This document shows positions 12,790 through 27,300 of a stretch of DNA of 64,000 bases, piece after piece. The stretch lies in contig OX387602.1 in assembly GCA_947568835.1 (NCBI GenBank), positions 15,427,021 to 15,491,020 on the forward strand. The letters run 5' to 3'. The stretch comes from Protonemura montana (taxonomy: Eukaryota; Arthropoda; Insecta; Plecoptera; Nemouridae). The position numbers were made by a program, and so were the translations under genes. Every line of letters begins with the position of its first letter. The stretch's first letter is position 1. The notes under the pieces are model-generated. The model made no database searches, was not told where the DNA came from, and saw only the letters and a program-made list of their open reading frames with translations.

Positions 12790-12965
12790 AAAAAGCTGCC
12801 CGGTCGAGGATTGAACGCATACCTTCTGCACCGAAAGCAAGCACGTTGACCACAGAGCCGCAGTAGACTCAACGACAGCATCTGCCTCTATTAACAACCA
12901 ATAGAGGCAGAATACATAAGGAGGCTAATGCAATCGATATGATTTCTGCTTTGCAACCGAATAGT
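12790..12965. repeat. tRNA-like segment plus fragment of the 9.9-kb repeat
   Basis: On the minus strand, 12793-12870 has a B-box-like GCGTTCAATCC and an upstream CTCTGTGGTCAACGTG that resembles an A box. The adjoining 12897-12965 matches 9935-10005 (CAATAGAGGCAGAAT, then AGGCTAATG). The order relative to the tRNA-like part is swapped compared with 9930-10545, so this is a rearranged or independent copy. Confidence 0.4.
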
Positions 12966-13299
12966 AATGATGGATTCAGGTTAACTAGGGCTTCGCGAAC
13001 GCAATTTGCGTTGCGTGGTAGATGAGCGTAGCGATAGTTGTAGACGGTAAAAACAAAATAATTACATCTTAAGTTCAAACTGCACTACATAGAGACTAAA
13101 CAGAAGGCCGTGCCGTAGTCACGTGATCTCTTTGGAACCCTAATTCACGGTTGTCCAGCAGATGCGTAGATTCGATTATCCTAAAAACAGCAAAAATGCA
13201 TAACATTTCGCCTAAAAATTCCAAATAAAAGGTAAACTTTAAAATAGCTTTATTTTTATGCGTTTTGCATGAAAAGATTGGTACAAAAATATAAAATCC

Positions 13300-13960
13300 T
13301 TTTGGCGGTACAACCCATCAAAGTTTACCCAAAATCTGGAAATTTTCGTAAATTTTCAATAGTTTCAGAACTATTAAACCGATTTGCTGGAAATCCAACT
13401 CGATCTAAGTTGAGAAATGTGCCCTGCAAATTTGGTGCAGGCGTGTTTAGAGCGTGAACAAACACGCACACAAAAAAAACAAAAAAACAAGTGATCTTTT
13501 TCTGGGGTAAGTGAAATTAGAGATTTCGCTCAAATCGCTTTGCTCGCTACGCTTATGAATAAATTTACAGACAAAAACAAGGGTGTGCAATTGAAGAACC
13601 TTGAACTTCTTCCTCTAGTTCTAATTTTTCTGCCCTCCCCCCCCCCCCCACACACACACACCACACACACACACACAGGCTCAAAACCTTCACGGTACTA
13701 CTCCAAAACGGTTAACCAAAATCTGAAAATTTCCGAAAATTTTGAAGAGTTCCAAAACTACTTTACAGATTTTGTGTACAGAAACACTCGTGGGGTCAAA
13801 GTTGAAAACACAAAAAAAAAATGAGCTCTGCAATTTTTGTTTAAATTGGAGCAGGTGCTTGGCCGTTAGAGCGTGAACAAACTGCAAAAAAACAAACAAA
13901 CACATGAAAGTGATTTTGTTCTGGGGTCAGTGAAATGAAGATTTCGCTCCGCTCGTTATG
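13300..13960 (+). repeat. diverged direct duplication of about 250 bp
   Basis: 13310-13560 and 13690-13960 share, in the same order, ACCAAAATCTG/CCCAAAATCTGG, a run of AAAATTTTC-like motifs, TTAGAGCGTGAACAAAC, a stretch of AAAAAACAAA, TTCTGGGGT, and GATTTCGCTC. Divergence is high, so the duplication is old. A C/CA microsatellite sits between them. Confidence 0.55.
13637..13677. repeat. poly-C / (CA)n microsatellite
   Basis: A run of 13 C is followed by CA dinucleotides interrupted by one CC, ending at 13677. Confidence 0.95.
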
Positions 13961-15301
13961 CTCATCAACGATGAGTATTGGTGGTTAATATTTGATCGAT
14001 TGATTCCTGTCGGTTTATCCACGGCACGCCACTGCCGTTAAGAATAAACTACCGGGATTTTTTTGTGACTTTACCACCACGCCCTGCAGAACTAAAAAAT
14101 AAAGTTTACTAGTTGCATGTTAAGTTCTGTAACAAGTAGGTAAAGAATAAGAATTTCCAGTTAGTGGTAAAACAGTAGGTATCTTTAATATTTTTCTCAG
14201 TTTTAAAATAATATGATTACATTATAAGCACTATCTGCACATGCTGGTCTTTCCAAGCACAGAAAAAAATTAAGATTGTTTCTAATTCTATGTCTAACAT
14301 TTTGTTATTTCTATGTACAATACCCTGACACAGTTTTCAACACTGTGCACAGCAGTAAACATCTAAAACAAAATTATGAAGATCAAAGACAGTCTTTTGT
14401 ATACTTTTGGCTACAGAAGCCAAAGAACGACAATGGCTGTTGATTAAGATTAACTCGGTGGTCAATACAATTTTTAAACATGATTAAGTTTTTTTTTGAC
14501 AATCTTTCGGACCAGGCTGCCCTTCAGTATTCCACAATAATTGTTTGCCTAAGCAAAACAAGCAAACTTCAATTTCTTCTAGATGGTATTTTATGAAAGA
14601 ATGGGCCTGCCAGTTTTGTCCCATGGAGCGTGGTGTTAGATGGAACGCAACCAATCTTGAAAATATAACGGTAATTACATTACCAAATACACAAGTTATT
14701 TAGAAGTACAAACTTGCTTCCAGCAGTAAGTTAATCATGAATATAATAACATTTATATAAGCCACAAAATATCATATGTAAAATTATGAACTATTAGAGT
14801 TTAGCCACAATTTTCCAGTGATTCACTGACAATGTATTAACTAAATCATAACTACTGGTAGTCTCTTCAACAAATAGCACAGACAAACATAAATTGATGT
14901 CAGTCGCTTGTTGTTTAAAGCAAGCACATAAAGAGATGTAACTAGACCAAAAAGCACCGCTTGTCCGTGCAAGGTCTTCCTGGAACCGTACCCAGTACCA
15001 GTCCGTACAAAATATGATGCAACCACATACAACTTATTCCCTTTATAATATATCTATTACAGGAAGCAACATACAATTATATTGTATTAGAAGTAGATTC
15101 AATATTATATATCAGTTCTTGTTTAAGCTAAAAAAACAAAAAAAAAATGTAAAAAACGTAAATTGAAAACTCCCACTAGGTATGCGAGTCCAAAGTGTAG
15201 TCAAAAGATGTGTCCTTCTTGTATGAAATGTACACACCATTTAGGCGTAGAATAATACTGGGAGCTACGGGCAAGGTTGCCTCTTGTTTTGGTCCGAGCC
15301 A
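13961..15301. other. intergenic and probable 3' UTR of the NFAT5-like gene
   Basis: No coding exon seen. The part nearest 15301 is probably the 3' untranslated region of the NFAT5-like gene, read on the minus strand. I could not choose a single poly(A) site; several A/T-rich hexamer-like sites occur. At 15575-15600, just right of this interval and inside the last intron, a plus-strand GGTTCAAGTTTAAATCC looks like the B box of an old tRNA-derived SINE. Confidence 0.4.
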
Positions 15302-18300
15302 TTACACTGAAACAAAAATTATTCGTATTACATATCTTTCTTATGGTTTACCGAAATTCTTTTGAGCACATGTGTTTTAAAAACCCTAAAGTCCATCTAG
15401 CCATCGTTTGAGTAACCAAGTGGAAATGTAAGACTAAAGATTAGATTTAAGATTAGTGTACCTAATGCCCCTAATAAAAAAGAAGATAATAATTTACAGC
15501 TTTATCAAACTAACTAATTGAAACTATGTGAATAACTAAATAACTGCTTCCTTTACCAGCATTATAATGAGAGTGTATGCCCCAAATTCAGGAGGTTCAA
15601 GTTTAAATCCTGGTGACCTTCTGGTTGAGGGTACTTTTGCCATGATTTTCTAGGTCCTTGATATGAAATTGCTGCAATAGTTGCACCACTTAATTGGTTA
15701 AGTCATCTCTTTCCCCAATTTTACGAACTGGGATAATTTTACGATTTGCTTTGAATAAATCAGCAAAAATGTTGCTTTAATATGAAATTTTGCAATGACT
15801 ACTCCCCCCTTCCCCCTTTCAGATTAGGTATGCTTTGAATTTAACAAATTATTTTGAAACTTTACGATGAGCTTAGGCACCCAATTGTAAGGGAAATTAA
15901 CCAATAAAATAACCATAGAGTAAATGTTCATAGAAGGTACTCACATGTATCAAAACAGCTGGGATTGATATAACTCAGAAGATCATTCTCGGACATCTGA
16001 GTCAATTCCCTTGGCACCATAACCTCCTCTCTCTTTTCCTGATTCGTGGCCTGACCCAGCCCGACTTGGCACTTGACCTTATCGAGAGTGGCTGGCAGGA
16101 GTAGTGCTCTGGCTGCTTCGTCAGTCACCGCAACATTAGCAGCCACAAAGTGCAGTTGCTCGGGGCAACAATGGCTGGCAGTGGTTGCAGGCACGTAGCA
16201 CACTTCGACGCTGGGGCACACCCCAGCAGCGTGGCACTCTGAGGCAACTGTGCCGGGGAAAATCCCACACTTGCTCTCCACTGTCGCCACCGTCGGCAAG
16301 ATGTGAGAGTCCAGCGCCGAATTCACCAGCGCGTCTAGACGTACAGTTTCCGGAGTAGACAGCTGATCGCCGACTCTGTCGGCTGCGGAGAGCAGCATGC
16401 TTTGCATCATCGGTTCTGCCTGCACAGGATGGTACAAGGATGCACTTGAAGTAGTGGAGTGCATAATCATGTTCGTCAATGCGATTGATGATGGGTGACA
16501 TTGATTTGATTCAGTCAACAGTACTGAAGTGCATGGCGAGTCGTGGATTACTGTCGAGTCTGATGTGTGTTGCGTGCTGATCATCATGGGCTCACTCGTA
16601 CAAGGAATATCCAGCATGGTACTGGCTGGGCTAACTGCACTCTGCATAATTGAGGCTGATCTGTTTAATATCATTGACTCTGTGACGCAAGCAGGGGTGA
16701 GCGCCATCGAATTCACCGAGTTGCATATTAACTCCCTGATGGGTGAATTGATCAGCTGTCCATTTGAAGCCAATGATGGGGTCAACAAGGAGGCAGCGTG
16801 TAACGATGGCTCAAATACATTTGGCATAATCATCAGATCGCTTGGAACAGGCAACTCGGCAGACACTCCTTCGACGTTTCCTTCGCCCTTGCACTCTGGG
16901 TATATGTGCTCGGAGGTTGCTGTCAACGGCATGCTGCAAGGAGCTGAAAGCTGCACGTGTTCTGAAGGCACAGTGCTGACTGAGTTTGTTCTTGACTCTG
17001 CCACACAATGCAGCAGGTCCTCAAGCTTTTGCGAGCCACTGTGTGTCGAAACAGCCGAGTCCATGGCCGACGACACTAAAGCATCCAGTCGAGCATTCTG
17101 CGCGGCCGAGATAAGACTCGAAGACACATTCTGTGTCTCGGCCATCGTCATTGTGGTTGTCGTGGTTGACTGACCATGCAGCATCAACTGCCCCTGCATG
17201 AGCTGTTCGCTGTACGACGATGGTGCAGTACTGTGAGCCATTGATATTGGGCTGTGCTGAGAGTTATTCAGCGTCTGTCGAGGTTGATAATGCGACGACT
17301 CTTCTATCCTTTCGATGTTCCCCTGAGGAATTTGCTGGCTGTCATTCATAATTGGCAGAGCAGTGGGGTTGTTTGAGAGACCGCAGCATTCTTCTTTCCG
17401 ACCCGACAGCGTGGATCGCAGCAAAGTGTCAGGAAAGCGCAGGAGGGTCTTATGAAGGCCTGGGTCCCCACACTTGTGCTCGAGGCCCGAGAGGAACTTC
17501 TCGACACTTAGAGAAGGTAGGGGTGAGCCAGTGTTCTCCGATGAGACAAACCGGCGTAGGGTTGCAAGTGAAGGTGATTGAGTGCTTGAGAGGTCGGCGC
17601 CCGTCGCCATTGGCACAGCAAGATTGCAGGTCACAAGGCTGTCCGCAGCCGGCATCGACATCACTGGCATGCCACCACGGTTGGAAGCAAACTGGTCCAT
17701 CGTTGCAGTGATTGGGAAGTGATTGTCTGATGCCGCCTCTGTTGGCATGGCTGCCAACATTGTTTTCCTTATATCCATTTCTAGAATGAAAGTAGAGATC
17801 AAAATTGATTATTTGTGTTTAAATTCAACCTAGTAAACCAAAGAATTGTAAGTGTACTCCATACATTGCTGTGTTGACTGGGTTGGGGTGCTTACCTTTA
17901 TGTTCTGTAGGGGACTGAGGCAATGTTGGACTGCAAATCCTGTCTTCCTCTGCAACCTTCTGGCTTACTGGGATGTGGCCAACAAGAAAAATGGGGCGTG
18001 TTTGTGGTGCCATCGCCTTTGCGCTGGCGTCTTCTAGAGGAAGTTTACTCATTTCTCCTGGCTGGGGCTTCCACAGGAACACAGCATCCTTTCCACCATC
18101 TGGAGTGACAAGGAATTTCATGAGTACTTGTTTTTAATGATAATCTGGATTTTCTGAATATTCTGGATTGACCCAAGTCATCATTTTTTTACCATGAGCT
18201 GACTGAACAAACAAGTACTGGGCGTTTGCTGGACGAACAATTCCTCCAATAGTCTGTGGTCTTACTTCAGGTGCTTCTGAACCAATGACTGAAATATTGA

Positions 18301-21300
18301 TGCATTCTGTTATTCCACACATTGAAGCCTGATGACAGTGATAAACAAAGGAGAAAGCATCACTTACGTTGCTTTGAGTCTGATTGTACTTCCGTGGCAC
18401 TTTTCTGCGCCTCTTCACAGTTTCCAGCTGCAATTACAAAAATTGTTAGCAAAGCTAGGAAGTTGACATTTCGAAATACATTAAAATTGTTTTGAATGAA
18501 AATCCTGAAAAACAAATTAATTTGGAGAGCGGCCACTCCAGCCAAGGAGATATAAATTGTGTATTAAGCAATTGCTGTAAAGTTAACTAATTTAAAAAAA
18601 GGAAGCAACTACCACGTTGAATACAAACGCTTTTATAAGAATAATTATGGTAAGAATTGATGTTTTAACTGTAAATTATGAGCAATTCAATCAACAGACT
18701 TAATTTCTCATTAGAAACATTACCCCGATACTTTTCTTTGAAAATAATTGCGTGATCTGTTAAATGACAATCGTCTGTAATCACCAACAGTGCACAACCG
18801 ATGTGCTATACTTAAACCACATATTAAGCAAGCAATCAAGAAATTCGTGAAAAGGCTAAACGACACAAACACAAGATCCCGTTTGGCTGAAGTGGCACGA
18901 CTTGCACTGCCTTCTCTGCGTTCACACGACACCCTTGCACGCTCCACGTAAACACACACATCTCACACACCAGGCGCTGCCGCACAAACATGACTGGGTG
19001 GGCGGGGCTTGTCAACCAGTCCCTCAATTCACAGCAAATAACTACTCATAACCCACAAATATATATTACTTCTGCCACTAAGCAGTGCTTCACTTAACAA
19101 ATATGCCCATTATGGTTGACTTTAGTGTTATTGTACAGAAAAAAGTTTATATGAAAGCTTCTTTTAAAAAGCAAGTAAGTAAATCATATTTTTATTTTTT
19201 ATATATATATATTTTTTTTATGTATTAAGTATCAGATGGATCAGGATCAGGTGAATATATTATTTTAAAAATTATGAATAACTAATACTAAATTGCTGTG
19301 AATGGCAAGAACTGGTTTAAAGACACTGTTATGTCAACTTTAGCATTTTGACGTCAAAAGCTGCTACGTGCACAGTACTTTTAAATTTCAGGTTATAGAA
19401 CAACCGTCAGAGGGCGCATGAAAAAAAATGTTTTCCATTTTTACGAATAGTTTTCTACTGTTTCATTCGAGTTATTACAAATACTTTTCCTTGCTACTGA
19501 TCTGGAAACTGATATTATTCTTTTTAAGTTTTTACAATCAAATTGATATTAAATAAATGCTAAGTAACATTCAAGAAAGGCACAATCAACTTGGGCCTGA
19601 ATAGTAGCTGTACACACAGCTGTGCAACTGTTTTTTTTTTTGCTGTTTGAAAGTAAAGCTAACACAAAAAATGCCCTCGTTTTGTTATTTGCTTATTTCT
19701 GTTAGCTTCCCATAAATTATTCCTCAAGTTTTTAATTGTCCGAGTTTTTTAATTGGTTGTAATAGCAAAGCACCACTGGAATTGAACCATGGGTGTTTAA
19801 ATATTTGATCTACATTACAAGCAAACAAATGATCCTATTGATCAAGTGTTCCTTCACTTCTGGAAATAATTATCTACCTGTCTGCATAAGTCAGTGGTGG
19901 TAGCTTCTAACTTATGTCATTGATAATGTCAGAACACATATTTTATTGGAGCCATCGATAAAAATATTAAGATTGAATCTGCTTTAAGAATTAAAATGCA
20001 CAAATTTGAAAATACCACTTGTGTAGGAAGTACATTGAATTGTGATGTATTGAGATGATTGAGCACCCTTTGGCACAATAAAATATATCTTTTTTGTGAT
20101 TTTAAATTTTTTGAGAATTATTCCAATTTATTTATCAATAAATATAAATGGAACACATGCCACTGTAAGAGAATTTGTACTAAAAAAAATTTTTTAAATT
20201 GCTTTGCTCCAAAGTAAATTGATTTCAGTTTCATTACAACTAACTGTTATCTTCTGAGAAATATGTTTTATCAAGAAAAGATATACATTTGTAACAATCA
20301 CAACATTTCTTATCTTGTCTTTGACACTAGCAAAAGCAAGAATTGGCCAGAATGGACTCTTGTTCGATAAACGAGGACACTGCGAGAGACCTATGACTGG
20401 CTTCAATAAAATTCTGCGTTTCGAGTTTTGTCAAGGAGCGGAGGGTCAATAGGAGATTGTGTCGGTAGCACCCACTCACTCTTACTGTAGCGGCATGCAA
20501 TACTAGAGAAACACTTGTAGCCCATGCATAGCACCACACACTCCTTCAGTCTAGTCAGACAGTGCAAGTCTGGCATTAGGGTGGAAGGGGGAGGCACTCT
20601 GGCCCACGGGTCGCCGCTGTCGAAGCTACCTGCAATCAAGGGAGTACAAACAATGGCCGCAGGGGGCCACGGTCCTCATCGTCTTCGCTCCAACAATGCA
20701 TGGAAAAGAAATAAATGATAACAAACAAGAAAACAATAAACCAGATAATCAACATACAATTTCAAATTGATAATATTGAATTGAAAAAAAAAATGAAGCT
20801 AAGCAGCATAATATTCACGCTCAACTATTTTGAAGTTTGAGAATTTTAGCAATTCACCAACTCTGATCAGAGTAAAAGAAATCAGGCTAGTAGTTAAGAT
20901 ATTATGAAAAATGGTTTTTATCCAGAAAGACAATCAATCAGCATAAAACTGATAGTGAAGTATTGGAGTTACCAATATCTAGTAATACCTTATTATCCCA
21001 TTTTCAGCATTGAAATACTTAGTTTGATTTGTTTTCTTCACTTTCGTTGTATTTGCATCATATGTGATTTGCATCATTTCTGCTGTACCTTGTTTATGTG
21101 TATCTGTCATGAATGGTTAACAAGGGGTTCCTGATCAATACATTTTTGGATGTCAATCACTTTCAAATAAATCTCTGTAATAGGGCAGCGACTTCTAGCC
21201 TCAATCTAGACACAAAGAACAGGGACAGCTAGTAAGGACTGTCAGCTGAGGACAGCAGTTGCCATACTGTTGCACAAAGCGCACTAGAAATCCATCTTCG

Positions 21301-24300
21301 GAGAGTTAGTTAAATATCCGTCCACTGTCAACAATCTCATTGTATGCCAACCGATGCAGAGTCTACTTACAGTTACAAATCCTTGTAGCCTTATGAATTT
21401 TACCCTTGTTGTAACCTAAGCATTTGTCAAAAACATGAAAATATTTCATTGATTTACTTCTAGCTGAAGACTTCTGACTCACTGTGGTCAATAATATCAG
21501 GCCTTCCTTTCAATTATAAAAAAAGATGCATCAGCCATCTTCCTAGCCCAGCTCTTTAAATCTTCTGTAATATTCTCTGCTCTAGATTGATGCTAATGGC
21601 TAGGTTATAACGACAAATAAGACGTATGGTATGCTTGAGTGTAAGTGTAGGTGTGTGTGTATGTGTGAGTTATAAGTCACCGTAATGACAGAACCTGAGA
21701 TGAGGGCTAGCGTCTGACAACTAGCGCTTGGTGTGGGCGCTCGTCACGCAAGCGATTACTCCAGCCGAAGCGCCTGTAACCACCTGAAATTCTGCTGCGG
21801 AGGAATAAGCAGACGCATAGAAAACATGTTAAGTGTCACACGAATGGTTAATAAAAAAACATTTCAAGTAAATAGTCAGTTCACAAGTAATGGCTTAAGA
21901 TTTACAGCAGATTTGGCAGCAGATGCATTGGAGGAATGAAGCGGAAAGCAAACTAGTGTTTTCATTAGACTTGCATTTTTGTGGCAATATTAACCACTAG
22001 GCTGTACACTAATCATTTATGCTCGATTGACTATTGTAGTAAGACATTATGCGATTTTTAAGCTTTTGTCAAAATATATTTTATAGCATTTGAAGATGTA
22101 AAATCTCCCGGGATTGAAGTGAAAGCGTTAAACAATTTGGTAAAAATTGACTTGAGAATCATGGTGTGGCCACAGTTACAACCTGAAAGTGAAATCTTAA
22201 ACCACGTTTGCTCTTTAAAAGCTCTAGCAAAGTTCCCACTCTAAATATGCATTTATTAATCGGTCATACCATTGTTGTAAGTACTTATTGTTCCATTGAA
22301 TGTTTTTTTAGACAATCCAATTGTTTGGACACAAGTGAATGATTTCAATTTCACAAGTTTCAGTTGTTACAGCTGATTTCATAATTTTACCTTACACTCA
22401 GAACTAAGAACTTTGCTGTTGCCCTGTTTCAAACGGCGGATGACGTATGACGCATTTTCTCCTCACCAAGAAGGTACGCATTCTTGCAATCATTCTCTCA
22501 CATCATTCATCGTTTGCTCAAGCCATAGTCATCGCCTCTCAATAAATACTACTGCTCTCAGAACACGAAACTTGGCAGATCTGAGTCAACGCTCCGAGCA
22601 GAATGCCAAGCCAGGCCCTCGTTTCGCGTTCCAAGGGTCGTTTGCCACGCTTGGCGTAAATTGTGACATCTTTATGTAGAAGAAAGTAACCAGAGGAAAC
22701 CAAGAAATTGTCCCAGAATTGAGAAAATGCATGCGCCGTGTTTTGAAACATAAGTGTGTGTAGCTATTGTTTATTTGTTAATAACACAACAAAGAAGCTT
22801 GGAATAACTATCAGGTTGAAAATGTATCAATTTGGAAATTTGGTGAATAAGACAAAATTGTGTTTGAGAATAAAGCTGTCATTGAAAAAATCAGTAATAT
22901 CTTTAATACACAGATGTGTTTTTCTATTCTTCATGTGGTGTCTCATAATTGATGGATAAGGGAGTAAGGGCTGGGTACTTAAAAAAAGAGTCACCTCTTG
23001 AAGCAAAGTTGAGAATTGACTTCATATTAGCATTAGGGGATTTGAACCTCCTACGTATCAACAGCTTGCTATTTAAAGTGTACCACAAAGCATCCAAGTG
23101 AAAATAACAATGAATATGAAGTTGTATGAAATGTCCACTGATGTCAAAAGAAAGCCATGGATTTGTGGTTAAGGAACAGAACAGTTACAATAAAATAAAA
23201 CTTCATTTCAAAAAACTTGTAAAAAAATCCAGCTGTCGTGATTTCTAAATAAAAACTACGAATCAAACAAGTAGATAACCTGGCAGTAACTGACTGGAAT
23301 TACTGTCTAACATAAATTGACTTTTTGAAGTTGTTTGTTTATCATTGACAGTTAGGAAATATTGAATCAGTGTGGACTTAGGATGTTATCTTTACAAAAC
23401 ATGGAAAATACTTGAAAATTAAAACTCTTCTATTCGTAACACATTATAGGTGGCCAGACTGGGTTTTGAACCAAAATCAATGGCCTTTTGGAAGCATCAG
23501 TTTAATGAAAGGCTAGAAAGAGATTCAGAATGAACTGAAGTCCCACTTTGAAATGTGTTACCCTGGTTGCAATTTAAGAAACTCACCTCCACGATTTTAT
23601 TTTAGTTTTCTATATTTTTAATTTATATCTTAATTTGCATTTGGTTCCATACCTCTTTAGTTGCAAACCAATAACTATACCAGCAATATAACCATGTTTT
23701 ATAAGTCGTGAGACACCACATAATTTGTCACCTTATCAGTTATTCCAAGCACAGAAGAAGATAAAGCAAAGAGTGTCACATTTCACCATCGCGGCCACAC
23801 GCCATTCACTTGTAGCAACGCACCGCTTTGATCTGTGGTGCGGGTCTACATGTTCCCAGGGCCGTTCGTCCGTCGGTCCGCAGAGCAATCAGTGACAGGT
23901 ATGGTAATGACTGGCCGGAGCACGGCTCCAGGCACAGGTAAGCCCACAGCGCAGACCCAAGCCACACATCGCGTGCTGCCCGAGAGTAAATTGTTCTTAA
24001 CGCACCGCTTGAAGGGGACAAGAAAGTGATTTGCCGCAATTCTAGCGGATAATTTTAATTGCTGCTATCGGTAACGAAAGGGCCACGCAAAGAACTATTT
24101 ACATCTGAGGCAATACGCTCGTATTCAGAACAGGAGGCCCTAAATTAAGCATCGCATAATTTTATTTCTTTCAGAACTAGTTTGATCGAATGAAATAAAG
24201 TATCAAGTATGGTATGGTTACCAAGTTGTGACAATCCTCTGAAAACAACTATTTTCATTTAACTGAAATCAAAACCTCCAATCTATGAGAACAGTTTGAA

Positions 24301-27300
24301 GATTTCTTTTGCGATGATTAACCAAAATTTAAAGAGACCCAGGCCGGACACATAAATTATGACGAAGAATAATAAATACCGTCGCACAGCATGTACTTTC
24401 ATATCAAATGACACCGACTTATTCTGTTCTTTCTATGCATTAAAACAATGCTCTTATGAATTGCAAAGTATATCTGGAAGTATTTCAATTAAGACATACT
24501 TCAATTTAAATCACATGGTAGAAATCCAAATAATTGCAAGTGATATACAATCCAAAGCTAATAGTTTAATTGCTGAATGCATCGCCTGCTAATTTTACTA
24601 AAAATATCCACCTTACTCCAGTTCGAGTGTGCCAAAGAAATCTAGCATGATTTTGAGCCTTAAACAAGCTTTACGTAAATTGAGTTTTGCAAAAGCGGCA
24701 TAAACCCAGAAAATTCCTTGTAACTCTGCAAACCGCTTGGATTCTATTTCCACGAACCCGAGACACGAGGATCCACGCATCGAATCCTGCAGTTAAACGA
24801 ACTCTCCGAAACTTTGTAGCTACCATAACCCCTAGCGCTAGCTATAAGCCGCATCAGGAATCAAACTGCGCGTCTGCACTCCACCCTCCGCCTGGACATG
24901 CAGCGTGCGAGCTTCGCGCAGTCGCCAGGACTTGTAGTTTGCACCGGCGTGAGTCTCAGACCTCCCATTGTCCGGCAACTTGGCCGGCTGTACTGCGACC
25001 GACGGCCTACCTTGCAAGTGAGCCGGAGAGTAAGTGAACGAGTGCGGCTCGCTCGTCTTGCCGCTCGAAGTCACAGACAGGCGAACCGTGACCGGTGCCG
25101 TCAGTGCTGTGTCCGAGTAAGCGGGCACCACGCATACAAGGTGTGACTGCCATTGGACAAAATTAAGCATTGGGTTCAAGATTGGCATGAATGTCAATCT
25201 GAATGTAGGCAACCAATAGTAACTCTGTACTATTTTACTATGTTACAACAATAGTATTCATTTCATTAGAACATTTTTATTTTAGTTTAGGTTTAGTAAG
25301 CATGTTAAGTAAACATGGGCCAAATTTTCCTTTCTTTTCCGTCTCCTTACTAGACAGCAGACACAATTTCTTAATTAAAGGTACAAACTTCTTACGCCAA
25401 TCAATTTTGTCGCATGAAATCGCCTAGACTATTTTTTATTTTTACTTTAGCACTTTTTGCAACCTTCTGAGCAACATTGGTCCATTAGGTTAGGGACATG
25501 TAACACAAGTTCATATCCAGACTTGTCCTGATACAAGAATTTCAAATGGCAATGGTAATTGAAATGCAAAGGACCCACAGGCTGAACTGACTCCAACCCC
25601 TAAATTCAGTATAAGCGTGTAATAAAATATGGGACGCGGTTCAAGAATCAAGATCCTGATTATTATTTTAGCGTATGACTCAGTAACATTAACTAAGTTA
25701 ATGTTAGTGTCAAAGCAAATAACAATACAAAATCGAGTTGGCATCACATCATCCTGTCTAGCAGTATGATAGCACAATTACCTGTTGCAAGTACTCCTTG
25801 TCGGGCGAGACCGACACCTCCCAAGGCGGTTGTACGTCGGTGTTGGTGAACACGACACATGTGTCCTTCAGAAAATTCTTGCCAAGGATGAAAAGCTCTT
25901 GGCCACCTCCACACGGGCTGCTACTCAGCGACTTCTTGCAGATCTCGGGGATACCGGGCGGCTGGGCTGAAGGAGCAAGCGCAACAAACTGTCATCGATT
26001 TGTATCAACGGGACAAGTACGTTAACTCTGTGTGGTCATTCTGGGTGGCACTTTTCCCAAACGTTTGACTTCTTTTGTAACTTTGGAGAAAAACCTTATC
26101 TTTAGGACATTTTCATTACAAGAAGCTGTTACGTCGTTGAGTGTGTTATATCATTAATCATTATATTTTCATTTTCATTTACTGCGTAAAATTTAACAGT
26201 AAAATTTACTTCTATATCTAGAAACGGCAAGGATAAATAGGTTATTGATATCTCCTTTGAAAAATATTTAGATATAGTTACTATATCACCACAAAAGTGT
26301 AATCTCAACAGCTTGGGGCTCAAAATACATCGTATAGTTATCAGTCCATATTAAAAATGCAGAATGAAGGTACTCACTGCAAACAATATGCTGTGATGTA
26401 ATCTCCAGCGTCTCTTTGGTGCCATCTGCGAGAGTAATAACCGCGCGGAAGACCATCCGGCAGCGGGTTGACTTCTTTTTGCTCCTTGCTCCGGTTTGGT
26501 CAGGAAACCGATGCTCCACATCGACATTGCGCTCCTTAAGGATGCCAACACAGTCACACCTGAAACAGCACAAACGTCATGTGAGGGCGACATATATTAT
26601 ACTAGTGTGTAGCTTTTTATTAAAATAAATGAACAAAGAAGTGGTAAAAAAGGAAATGCATCTTACCAAAGACGAAATGATTGATTGCAAAAGATAAAGA
26701 GGGTACAACATTTGGCTGTCGCCTTAACAACGTAGTTAGTAGAATCTATGAGATAGTAACCACTATTCTCATGAGGACAAAACATCAGCCAAAACTTCTT
26801 AGTACCTCTGTTCCTTTTTAGTAGTTGGAAATGTATACCTCGGTTAGTTGTGTTTATATCTTTTCTCTTCTCTCCCCAATTCTTTTCAGTTAATGAAGAT
26901 TGACAAGAATTTTTTCCATAAGACTAGTCTTTCCTCAGCTGAACTCTCTTAAAAGTAAGATTTCTGCTGGGTGACAACTCAGAAATATTCTGTAACCGTA
27001 ACTGGTGGCTAGGATTTGCTTACGTGACAATCATGTCCTTGGCAGCTTCGAACTCGACCTCGATGACGACGGTGCCGTCAATGGTCTTCTCCGTGCAGGG
27101 CGTGGAGTTCTTGCCGCTGACGCGACACGCCTGGTAGAACATGTGAGGCACGGCGCGGCCTACATCGCTGCCGATGAACACTTGAAGAGTCGCCTGGCCC
27201 TCGTACCCAACCAGCTGCACAAGAACAAACGCACGATTAGCTGCCTCTTTTTTTTTTAATCTAGAGTTAACCCCTCTCTTGCCATGTTTTCCAGCACTCT

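Noticed and set aside
16529-17173. 214-codon open frame on the plus strand
   Set aside because: It lies opposite the NFAT5 C-terminal exon and has no domain or start context; it is an antisense shadow.
24838-25010. Continuation of the NFAT5 frame past 25011
   Set aside because: A good donor (CAAG|GTAGGC) precedes it, the reading beyond is low complexity with no Rel-family similarity, and the phase after splicing matches downstream exons.
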